From a bacterium (GTDB taxonomy: Bacteria > Krumholzibacteriota > Krumholzibacteria > LZORAL124-64-63), in assembly GCA_021767885.1 (NCBI GenBank), contig JAASSM010000153.1:1-5605 (forward strand): a stretch of DNA of 5,605 bases, given 5' to 3'. This document shows positions 1 through 4,994 of this stretch, in pieces (the stretch's first letter is position 1; every line of letters begins with the position of its first letter). The position numbers and the translations under genes are program-made. The notes under the pieces are model-generated. The model was not told where the DNA came from. It made no database searches and was given only the letters and a program-made list of their open reading frames with translations.

Positions 1-195
1 CACGGGCCGACCCTGCCGAGCGGCCCAGCCGGCGGTCAGCGCCAGCAGGGCCACCGAATCCGGTCCGCCGGAGAGCGCCACCAGCACGCCGGGCTCGCCG
101 GCCGGCTCGCCGGCCGCGGCCGCCGCGGCCGCCGCGGCGCCCACCAGCTCGTCGAGCTGGCGGTGCGTGCGGGCGGTGAGGTCGCTGGTGTTCAT
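1..195 (-). CDS. tilS: tRNA(Ile)-lysidine synthase (TilS), N-terminal part, cut by window edge
   Basis: Sixty-five codons are visible, read from an ATG at 195-193 to the window edge. After a 19-residue leader with a short predicted helix comes a run of nine alanines (20-28), a GEPAGEPG linker, then a beta strand leading into the PP-loop: VLVALSGGPDSVALLAL (37-53), with the SGGxDS ATP-pyrophosphatase signature at 42-47. The family is known to adenylate and then attach lysine to C34 of the CAT-anticodon tRNA-Ile, so that it reads AUA instead of AUG; it acts in the cytosol. The downstream motifs that would separate TilS from TtcA or other PP-loop enzymes are outside the window, so the name rests on the local match to TilS N-termini and on the neighbouring CAT-anticodon tRNA. 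No strong Shine-Dalgarno sequence precedes the ATG. A terminator lies between it and the tRNA, so it needs read-through or its own promoter; I see no clear one in 196-260. Confidence 0.82.
   Translation of the reverse strand, partial: MNTSDLTARTHRQLDELVGAAAAAAAAAGEPAGEPGVLVALSGGPDSVALLALTAGWAARQGRPV
92..133. repeat. Short tandem GC repeats inside tilS (Ala-rich linker)
   Basis: Two perfect copies of the 12-mer GGCTCGCCGGCC (92-103, 104-115) are followed by two perfect copies of the 9-mer GCGGCCGCC (116-124, 125-133) and a partial third. In the minus-strand reading they encode the GEPAGEP linker and the nine-alanine run just before the PP-loop of the TilS-like protein. Both units keep the reading frame. 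Such repeats can change length by replication slippage, with only a linker-length effect on the protein. Confidence 0.8.
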
Positions 196-260
196 GGCTC
201 GGATCCGGGGCCAGGTGGGGCGGAGTCCGCCGGCACGGACCGCGCACGCCGGCCCGCATG

Positions 261-288
261 AACAAAGACGAGCCGCGGGGGCGGCTCG
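261..288 (-). terminator. Intrinsic terminator downstream of the tRNA gene
   Basis: Read on the minus strand, a perfect 8-bp stem (CGAGCCGC paired with GCGGCTCG, 281-288 and 269-276) closes a 4-base loop (277-280), followed at once by a T-rich run TCTTTGTT (268-261). It starts 17 bases beyond the CCA end of the tRNA. This is the expected layout of a rho-independent terminator ending the tRNA transcript. It separates the tRNA from tilS on the same strand, though partial read-through is possible because the T-tract is interrupted. Confidence 0.85.
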
Positions 289-305
289 GTCCAGGAAGGT
301 GAGGG

Positions 306-382
306 TGGTGGCGCCTCAGGGACTCGAACCCCGGACACGCGGATTATGATTCCGCTGCTCTAACCAACTGAGCTAAGGCGCC
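306..382 (-). tRNA. tRNA with anticodon CAT (elongator Met or minor Ile2), CCA encoded
   Basis: The minus strand folds into a full cloverleaf. The acceptor stem GGCGCCT (382-376) pairs with AGGCGCC (316-310); the D arm carries the usual AGCTCAGTTGGTTAGAGC core; the anticodon stem GCGGA/TCCGC encloses loop ATCATAA with anticodon CAT; the T arm is CGGGG-TTCGAGT-CCCTG with one G-T pair. The discriminator is A and CCA is encoded (308-306). A G1-C72 pair and the absence of the three consecutive G-C pairs (GGG/CCC) at the base of the anticodon loop argue against initiator tRNA. The choice between elongator Met and the TilS-modified Ile2 is open: pair 5-68 is C-G as in E. coli Ile2, but 4-69 is G-C rather than C-G. 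It lies behind its own promoter (461-489) and ahead of a terminator (261-288), giving a single-gene transcript of roughly 190 bases. Confidence 0.96.
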
Positions 383-431
383 ACCTGGTCCGCCCGCAGG
401 CGGCTGGCCCGGGCCGGGAGCGAGGCCGCAG

Positions 432-460
432 CCCGCTCTCCTGCCGCGCGGCAGAGCGGG
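432..460. repeat. GC-rich inverted repeat next to the tRNA promoter -10 box
   Basis: Perfect 8-base arms CCCGCTCT (432-439) and AGAGCGGG (453-460) flank an inner 10-base palindrome GCCGCGCGGC (443-452), offset by CCT. The right arm touches the -10 hexamer (461-466) of the minus-strand promoter, so the repeat covers the predicted start site near 454 and the first transcribed bases. As DNA it could be an operator; as RNA only part of it would be transcribed. There is no T-run on either side, so it is not a typical terminator. GC-rich sequence produces palindromes easily, so a function is only inferred. Confidence 0.5.
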
Positions 461-489
461 AATCTAGGCGCTGCCCCCGTTCTTGTCAA
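461..489 (-). promoter_or_regulatory. Sigma70-type promoter of the tRNA gene
   Basis: On the minus strand a perfect TTGACA -35 hexamer (489-484) is separated by exactly 17 bases from TAGATT (466-461), which matches TATAAT at four of six positions. Transcription would start near 454 and yield a leader of about 72 bases before the tRNA 5' end at 382. The bases directly after the -10 box (CCCGCTC) are all G/C apart from one T, like the GC-rich discriminators of stringently controlled stable-RNA promoters, but this is weak evidence in a genome this GC-rich. The -35 box overlaps the likely ribosome-binding site of the divergent gene at 508. Confidence 0.8.
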
Positions 490-494
490 GGAGG
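488..494 (+). promoter_or_regulatory. Ribosome-binding site of the KARI-like gene
   Basis: AAGGAGG, a full anti-16S match, ends 13 bases before the ATG at 508, which is longer than usual. It supports the 508 start over the in-frame ATG at 517. A competing possibility is GGAGG at 553-557, only 4 bases before an in-frame GTG at 562, which would shorten the protein by 18 residues. The AAGGAGG shares two bases with the minus-strand -35 box. I find no convincing plus-strand promoter in 383-487. Confidence 0.6.
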
Positions 495-507
495 GCGCGG
501 GGGCCTA

Positions 508-1650
508 ATGTGCGGCATGAACCGGCATGTGCCGCACCGATTCCCCGCCCCCGGAGGCCCCGTGGATCCCCGCTGGCAACCCCCCGCCCACCGGCCCCTC
601 GAGCACGAGGAGGTCACCCTCGCGCCCCTCGCCGGCCGCACCGTGGCGGTGATCGGCTACGGCACCATGGGCCGAGCCCACGCGCTCAACCTGCAGCAGA
701 GCGGCGTGACGGTGGTGGTGGGAGCCCGCCCCGGTTCGCCGCGGGGCGACCTCGCTCGCCGGGAGGGCCTGGCGGTCACCGACCCGGCCGCGGCCGCCGC
801 CGATGCCGAGGTGCTCGCGCTCATGCTCCCGGACGAGGCCATGGCCGCGGTCTGGCGCGACACCCTCGCCGACGTCGCCCGCCCCGATGCCGCCCTGGCC
901 TTCGCCCACGGCTTCGCCGTCGCGTTCCAGCAGATCGACCCCGGCGACCGTGCCTGCTTCCTGGTGGCCCCCAAGGCCCAGGGCGATCTCCTGCGCGAGG
1001 CTTACGCCCGGGGCGCCGGCGTGCCGGGCCTGCTCGCGGTGACGGAACGGTCGCCGGCGGGAACCTGGCCCCTGTGCGCCGCGTATGCCCGGGCGATCGG
1101 TTGCCTGCGCGGCGGCGGCTGGCGGACCAGCTTCCGTGCCGAGTGCGTGGCCGACCAGTTCGGCGAGCAGGCCGTGCTCTGTGGCGGCGTGATCGAGTTG
1201 CTGCAGGCGGCGTTCGAGACCCTGGTGGCCGCGGGCCACGATCCGGCCAACGCCTACTTCGAGTGCGTTCACGAGCTGCAGCTGATCACCAGCCTGCTGC
1301 ACCGTCATGGCCTGGCGGGCATGCGGTCGCGGATCTCGCCCACCGCGGCCTACGGGGGCCTGACCCGCGGGCCGCGCCTGGTGGATGCCGGGGTGCGCGC
1401 CCGCATGCGGGAGATCCTGGCCGAGATCGAGGACGGTCGGTTCGCGGCCGAGTTCCTCGCCGAGCACGCGGACCCCGACCGCGGCGTCGCGGCCCGCAGC
1501 GCGGCCGAGGCCCGCACCCCGCTCGCCCGTGCCGGTGAGCGTCTGCAATCGCGGCTGGCGGCCTTCGCCGGCGATCCGTCATCGCAGCCTGGCGCCGGCG
1601 CGTCGTCCGACGACGCTCCGGCGCCGCCCCCCGAGGAGAGCGGTCCATGA
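508..1650 (+). CDS. Divergent ketol-acid reductoisomerase (KARI/IlvC-like)
   Basis: The 380-residue protein resembles class I ketol-acid reductoisomerase, the NAD(P)H- and Mg-dependent enzyme of branched-chain amino acid synthesis. The Rossmann motif is GYGTMGRAHALNL (50-62, usual form GYGSQGHAHALNL), with a cofactor loop GARPGSPRG at 72-80. The active-site set is kept: His134 in AFAHGF, Lys156 in VAPK, metal ligands Asp216 and Glu220 in DQFGEQAVLCGG, Glu252 and Glu256 in FECVHELQLI, and Ser277 in ISPTAAYG. Normally invariant surroundings differ: VAPKGPGH is VAPKAQGD, FKEETETD is FRAECVAD, GFNIHF is GFAVAF, TAEYGD is TAAYGG. It has an extra N-terminus (about 1-30) and a low-complexity C-terminal tail (about 354-380). 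No other ilv or leu gene is visible; it overlaps the next gene by 4 bp (ATGA). It may be a true IlvC of a deep lineage or a paralogue acting on another 2-hydroxy-2-acyl acid or 2-keto acid; hence no gene symbol. Confidence 0.88.
   Translation: MCGMNRHVPHRFPAPGGPVDPRWQPPAHRPLEHEEVTLAPLAGRTVAVIGYGTMGRAHALNLQQSGVTVVVGARPGSPRGDLARREGLAVTDPAAAAADAEVLALMLPDEAMAAVWRDTLADVARPDAALAFAHGFAVAFQQIDPGDRACFLVAPKAQGDLLREAYARGAGVPGLLAVTERSPAGTWPLCAAYARAIGCLRGGGWRTSFRAECVADQFGEQAVLCGGVIELLQAAFETLVAAGHDPANAYFECVHELQLITSLLHRHGLAGMRSRISPTAAYGGLTRGPRLVDAGVRARMREILAEIEDGRFAAEFLAEHADPDRGVAARSAAEARTPLARAGERLQSRLAAFAGDPSSQPGAGASSDDAPAPPPEESGP
1591..1625. repeat. Long near-perfect stem-loop at the 3' end of the KARI-like gene
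   Basis: Arms 1591-1606 and 1610-1625 are complementary at 15 of 16 positions (single mismatch 1599/1617) around a 3-base loop CCG. The outer part is GGCGCCGG/CCGGCGCC and the inner part GCGTCGT/ACGACGC. It lies in codons 362-373, beyond the conserved KARI fold, and ends 8 bases before GAGGAG, the ribosome-binding site of the next gene. No T-run follows on either strand, so it is not a classical intrinsic terminator. It could be an mRNA stability or processing element, a modulator of translation of the next gene, or a DNA-level palindromic element. Confidence 0.7.
1633..1638 (+). promoter_or_regulatory. Ribosome-binding site of the YIP1-family gene
   Basis: GAGGAG lies 8 bases before the ATG at 1647, inside the end of the preceding reading frame. 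Together with the ATGA overlap it points to translational coupling between the KARI-like and YIP1 genes. Confidence 0.75.
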
Positions 1651-2414
1651 GCGCAGGGATCCCCGATCAGATGCCCCCGTCCGCCCCTTCGCCCGCGGGC
1701 TCGCCCCCGGCCGAGCGCTTCGTCGACGTCTTCACCCAGCCGCGCCGGGCCATGGACGGCGTGGCCGAGCGGCCGCTGTGGAGTCTGCCCTTCCTGGTGA
1801 TCTTCCTGCTGATGACGCTCTACGCGGCGGCCAACGTGCAGCTGATCACCCTGGCGCAGCAGGAGAGCATGCGCGAGTTCCTGCCCGCCGGGCAGGAGGA
1901 GATCTTCGAGGAGCGGCTCGAGCGCTACCAGGACCCGTCGGTGCCGCTGCGGCTGTGGCAGGGCATCCAGACCGGCCTGGGCACCACGTTCATCGCCCTG
2001 CTGGTGCCGGCGGTGGTGCTCTTCGGCTTCTGCCGGCTGTCCGAGGGCACCGGCTCCTTCAAGGGTACGCTGGGCGTGATCTTCTGGTCCGGGCTCATCA
2101 TGTATGGTCTGAAGACCATCCTCGGCTGGGTGGTGCTGGTGGCCACGGGCAACGTGGCGCTGTCGTACCTCTCGCTGCAGTCGTTCATGCCGGGGCAGAA
2201 TCCTCTGCACCCGCTCTTCGCCGCGGCCGGCCTGCTGGGCGACCCGTTCTTCTGGTGGATGCTCTGGGTGGTGGCCCTGGGCCTGGCCCGCGTCCATCGC
2301 ATCGCCGAGCAGCGGGCACTGGTGGTGGTCCTCGCCACCCATGGCCTGCTCTCGGTGGTCCTCATCGGCATCACCGCCCTGGCCCGCTGGGGCATGACCC
2401 GGCTGACCGGCTAG
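1647..2414 (+). CDS. YIP1-family inner membrane protein
   Basis: A 255-residue integral membrane protein. A Pro/Ser/Ala-rich cytoplasmic start (1-22) leads into the typical opening of bacterial Yip1-domain proteins, ERFVDVFTQPRRAM followed by ERPLW (23-45). Five hydrophobic segments follow at about 46-68, 106-129, 142-166, 199-216 and 224-245. A charged, glutamate-rich stretch between the first two (71-97) is probably the largest loop. The molecular role of bacterial YIP1 proteins is not established; the domain is named after eukaryotic Rab-interacting membrane proteins. I recall such genes lying beside HlyD-type adaptors and FtsX-like permeases in several phyla, as here, which suggests an accessory role in the exporter or its membrane environment. 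The start is firm: good ribosome-binding site and 4-bp overlap with the upstream stop. Forty-eight bases separate it from the adaptor gene. Confidence 0.85.
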   Translation: MSAGIPDQMPPSAPSPAGSPPAERFVDVFTQPRRAMDGVAERPLWSLPFLVIFLLMTLYAAANVQLITLAQQESMREFLPAGQEEIFEERLERYQDPSVPLRLWQGIQTGLGTTFIALLVPAVVLFGFCRLSEGTGSFKGTLGVIFWSGLIMYGLKTILGWVVLVATGNVALSYLSLQSFMPGQNPLHPLFAAAGLLGDPFFWWMLWVVALGLARVHRIAEQRALVVVLATHGLLSVVLIGITALARWGMTRLTG

Positions 2415-2415
2415 T

Positions 2416-2449
2416 CGCGCGATCGCCGGACCCGGACCGGCACCGCGCG
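2416..2449. repeat. Possible intercistronic hairpin ahead of the adaptor gene
   Basis: In the 48-base gap, CGCGCG (2416-2421) can pair with CGCGCG (2444-2449), and inside it GCCGG (2425-2429) with CCGGC (2437-2441), with a 3/2-base internal loop and a 7-base end loop. Its last base is the first base of the GGGAGG ribosome-binding site, so folding could affect initiation at the GTG start. Pairing of this size can occur by chance in such GC-rich DNA. Confidence 0.35.
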
Positions 2450-2454
2450 GGAGG
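2449..2454 (+). promoter_or_regulatory. Ribosome-binding site deciding the GTG start of the adaptor gene
   Basis: GGGAGG is placed 8 bases before GTG at 2463. The reading from this GTG begins with a Lys-Lys-Trp membrane anchor, as expected for an adaptor N-terminus, so the GTG is preferred; the next in-frame ATG (codon 64) is already inside the lipoyl-like domain. Confidence 0.75.
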
Positions 2455-2462
2455 TTCCCGAC

Positions 2463-3755
2463 GTGAAGAAGTGGATCGTGCTCATCGTGTCCGTGCTGGT
2501 GGTGGCCGCCCTGGTCGTCGGCAGCGTCCTGCGCCGCGACACCTCCGAGCGGGTGGACATCGAGACCGTGGAGCGACGGGACCTGACCGCCGTGGTCCGC
2601 GCCTCCGGAACCATCGAGCCCAAGCGCAAGGTGGACGTCTCCGCCAACGCCATGGGCACCGTCACCCGCCTGGCCGTGGAGGAGGGGCAGCGCGTCGAGC
2701 GCGGCGACCTGCTCCTGGAGATCGACCCCACGGAGTACCGCTCGGCGGTGGATGCCCTGGAGGCCTCCGTGCTCAGCCGCCAGGCCGACCTGCGCCTGGC
2801 CGAGGCCTCCCTCGACAAGGCCGGCCAGGACCACCAGCGCACCGCCGAGCTCTACCGCGAGGGCCTGGCCAGCGAGGAGCAGCTGGTGGCCTCGCGCACC
2901 CAGCTGCGGGTGGAGGAGGCGCGCGTGGAGGCGGCCCGCCACGCCCTGGAACAGACCCGCGCCAACCTGGAGAAGGCCCGCCACGACCTCACCAAGGTCA
3001 CCATCTCCGCACCCATGACCGGCCTGATCACCCGGCTGAACGTGGAGGAGGGCGAGAACGCCATCATGGGCACCCTGAACAACCCCGGCACCGTGCTGCT
3101 GACGGTCGCGGACATGGGCACCCTGGAGGCGGTGGTGGAGGTGGACGAGACCGAGGTGGTGCAGACCGCCCTCGGCCAGCCGGCGGTGGTGGAGATCGAC
3201 GCCTTTCCGGGCCGCGAGTTCACCGGCACGGTCACCGAGATCGGCAACAGCCCCATCCGGTCGGGCGGCGGCCAGCAGGCCGTGGACTTCGAGGTCAAGG
3301 TCACGCTGGACCAGGCCCCGGCCACCATCCGCCCCGGCCTGACCGCCAAGGCGCGCATCACCGTGGCCCAGCGCGCGCAGGCCGTGGCCGTGCCCCTGGG
3401 GGCGGTCACCGCCCGCGACTGGCCGCTGCACCAGGACGACATCGCCGTGATGTCGGGCGGCGACGCGCGAGCTCGCGACGACGCTCTCGCCGACCTCGGC
3501 TTCACCGACGCCCCCGCCGACGAGGACGTCGATCGCGAGGAGCGCGAGGGCGTGTTCGTGGTCCGCGAGGGGTTCGTCAAGTTCGTGCCCGTGGAGCTGG
3601 GCATCGCCGGCGAGGATCACTTCGAGGTCATCGCGGGCCTGGAGCCGGGGCAGCGCATCGTGGCCGGCCCCTTCCGCATCCTGCGGGAGCTGCAGGACGG
3701 CGCGAAGGTGCGTCCGCGGGGCGGCGACGAGGACCCCGACGACGAGGACGGCTAG
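2463..3755 (+). CDS. Periplasmic adaptor subunit of an ABC/RND-type efflux system (MacA/HlyD family)
   Basis: A 430-residue membrane fusion protein that should link inner membrane permeases to an outer membrane channel. Order of parts: one N-terminal membrane anchor (4-23) after Met-Lys-Lys, with no lipobox cysteine; first lipoyl half (about 48-88, with GTVTRLAVEEGQRVERGDLL); a long alpha-hairpin of charged heptads (about 92-175); second lipoyl half (178-215, SAPMTGLITRLNVEEGENA); beta-barrel (216-302, ending in PGLTAKARITV); membrane-proximal domain (306-418, ending in GLEPGQRIVAGPFRILRELQ). At the hairpin tip Arg126, Leu130 and Ser137 have the R-x3-L-x6-S spacing known from AcrA and MacA for contact with TolC-type channels. 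An acidic, low-complexity insert (about 322-362) interrupts the membrane-proximal domain, and the C-terminus is also very acidic (DEDPDDEDG). A permease gene follows after 3 bases. MacA-like is the best label; the substrate cannot be told. Confidence 0.93.
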   Translation: MKKWIVLIVSVLVVAALVVGSVLRRDTSERVDIETVERRDLTAVVRASGTIEPKRKVDVSANAMGTVTRLAVEEGQRVERGDLLLEIDPTEYRSAVDALEASVLSRQADLRLAEASLDKAGQDHQRTAELYREGLASEEQLVASRTQLRVEEARVEAARHALEQTRANLEKARHDLTKVTISAPMTGLITRLNVEEGENAIMGTLNNPGTVLLTVADMGTLEAVVEVDETEVVQTALGQPAVVEIDAFPGREFTGTVTEIGNSPIRSGGGQQAVDFEVKVTLDQAPATIRPGLTAKARITVAQRAQAVAVPLGAVTARDWPLHQDDIAVMSGGDARARDDALADLGFTDAPADEDVDREEREGVFVVREGFVKFVPVELGIAGEDHFEVIAGLEPGQRIVAGPFRILRELQDGAKVRPRGGDEDPDDEDG

Positions 3756-3758
3756 GCC

Positions 3759-4994
3759 ATGGCGCGGCCGCACCTGGTGGGCGTGGGAATCGCGCTGAAC
3801 AACCTGCGCAGCCACAAGCTGCGCACGTTCCTCACCCTGCTGGGCAACATCGTCGGCACCATGTCGGTGGTGGCGGTGGTCTCGCTCATCTTCGGCGCCG
3901 ACCAGTACGCCCGCCGCAAGGTCCTGGACGAGGGCACCGACGTCTTCACCATCACGCGGGTCAACCCCGTCAGCTTCCTCACCGACTTCGACGCGTTCCT
4001 CGAATCGCTCAGCAATCCGGACCTCACCCTGGCCGACCGCGACTGGCTCGCCCGCCGGCTGACCCTGGCGCGTGCGGTGGGCGCCAGCGTGGAGGCCAGC
4101 GCCGATCTGCGCGCCGCCGGCTCCACCTACCGCGGCCTCGAGGTCCGGGGCAAGACCGAGGACTACGTGGTGCTCGAGGACATGCCTTTGGCCCTGGGCC
4201 GGCATCTGACCCGGGCCGACGTGCGCACCAGCCGGCCGGTGGCCGTGCTGGGCTGGGACGTGGCGCGGGAGCTGTTCCCGCGCAGCCCCGATCCGGTGGG
4301 CAAGGAGTTCCGGCTGCGAGGGCGGCACTTCACCGTGGTCGGCGTGGTGGAGGACCGCGGCACCGTCCTGGGCAGCAACCGCAACCTCTTCGCCGTGGTG
4401 CCCATCACCGCCTGGCAGAAGGTGTTCGGCACGCGACAATCGGTGGACATCAAGGTCGCCGTGGCGGATCTCGAGCGCTTCGAGGAGGCCAGGGACGAGG
4501 CGGCCTTCCAGATGCGTGTCCGGCATCGCCTGCGACCCCTGCAGGACGACGACTTCGGCATCATGACCGCCGACCAGCTCCTGAACATCTGGAAGGGCAT
4601 CGCCGGGGCCATCTACGCGGCCATGGTGCCGCTGGTGGGGATCAGCCTGGTGATCGGCGGCATCGTGCTGATGAACGTGATGCTGGTCTCGGTGACCGAG
4701 CGGACACGAGAGGTGGGCGTGCGCAAGGCGCTGGGCGCCACCCGGCGCAACGTGGCCTGGCAATTCCTGGCCGAGGCCATCACCCTGTCGCTCACTGGCG
4801 GGGTGATCGGCGTGCTGGTGGGCATGCTCATCGCGTGGGTGATCTCCGCGGCCAGCGACCTCAACTTCGCCATCCCGCTGTGGTCGGTGGCCCTGGGCCT
4901 GGGCAGCACCCTGGTGATCGGGGCGTTCTTCGGCGCCTGGCCGGCCTGGAAGGCGGCCGGACTGGATCCGGTGGAGGCATTGCGCCATGAGTAG
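3759..4994 (+). CDS. ABC transporter permease, MacB/FtsX type, no ATPase domain
   Basis: A 411-residue permease with the MacB plan of four membrane helices and one large periplasmic domain. The N-terminal amphipathic part GVGIALNNLRSHKLRTFLTL (8-27) is typical. Helix 1 is about 26-47, the periplasmic core domain about 48-280, and helices 2-4 about 283-309, 338-366 and 374-396. The conserved cytoplasmic loop SVTERTREVGVRKALGATRR (311-330) is the coupling region that contacts the ATPase. The C-terminus PAWKAAGLDPVEALRHE is the family ending. Unlike E. coli MacB there is no fused nucleotide-binding domain, so it depends on a separate ATPase not present in this window. It follows the adaptor stop by 3 bases with GAGGA at 3744-3748, and overlaps the next gene by 8 bases. 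It probably forms a heterodimer with the next permease and works by periplasmic conformational change rather than classical transmembrane transport, as known for MacB. Confidence 0.93.
   Translation: MARPHLVGVGIALNNLRSHKLRTFLTLLGNIVGTMSVVAVVSLIFGADQYARRKVLDEGTDVFTITRVNPVSFLTDFDAFLESLSNPDLTLADRDWLARRLTLARAVGASVEASADLRAAGSTYRGLEVRGKTEDYVVLEDMPLALGRHLTRADVRTSRPVAVLGWDVARELFPRSPDPVGKEFRLRGRHFTVVGVVEDRGTVLGSNRNLFAVVPITAWQKVFGTRQSVDIKVAVADLERFEEARDEAAFQMRVRHRLRPLQDDDFGIMTADQLLNIWKGIAGAIYAAMVPLVGISLVIGGIVLMNVMLVSVTERTREVGVRKALGATRRNVAWQFLAEAITLSLTGGVIGVLVGMLIAWVISAASDLNFAIPLWSVALGLGSTLVIGAFFGAWPAWKAAGLDPVEALRHE
4973..4977 (+). promoter_or_regulatory. Ribosome-binding site of the second permease gene
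   Basis: GGAGG lies 9 bases before the ATG at 4987, within the last codons of the first permease gene. It supports this start over the in-frame ATG at 5005, and with the 8-bp overlap implies coupled translation of the two permeases. Confidence 0.75.

Noticed and set aside
167..349. Small plus-strand open frame of 60 codons
   Set aside because: It overlaps the start of tilS, the terminator and the tRNA in antisense, has no ribosome-binding site, and is Arg/Ala-rich, so it is not a gene.
383..487. Plus-strand promoter for the KARI/exporter operon
   Set aside because: A promoter is expected here, but I find no plus-strand pair of hexamers with acceptable match and spacing, so none is annotated.
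505..1548. Antisense open frame (347 codons) opposite the KARI-like gene
   Set aside because: Composition is Gly/Ala/Arg/His-rich with no motif, while the plus strand carries intact KARI active-site motifs.
1591..1625. Reading the 1591-1625 stem-loop as an intrinsic terminator
   Set aside because: No T-run follows on either strand and the next gene starts 22 bases later with an overlapping stop/start, so complete termination here would be at odds with the operon layout.
3466..3477. 12-base palindrome CGCGAGCTCGCG inside the adaptor gene
   Set aside because: It is in the middle of coding sequence, does not extend beyond 12 bases, and palindromes of this size made of GC-rich codons are expected by chance.
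1385..4990. Long open frame on the plus strand (1201 codons) out of frame with the operon genes
   Set aside because: The translation is Arg/Gly/Pro-rich without domains and crosses the stops and starts of well-supported genes; it is a shadow frame caused by high GC.
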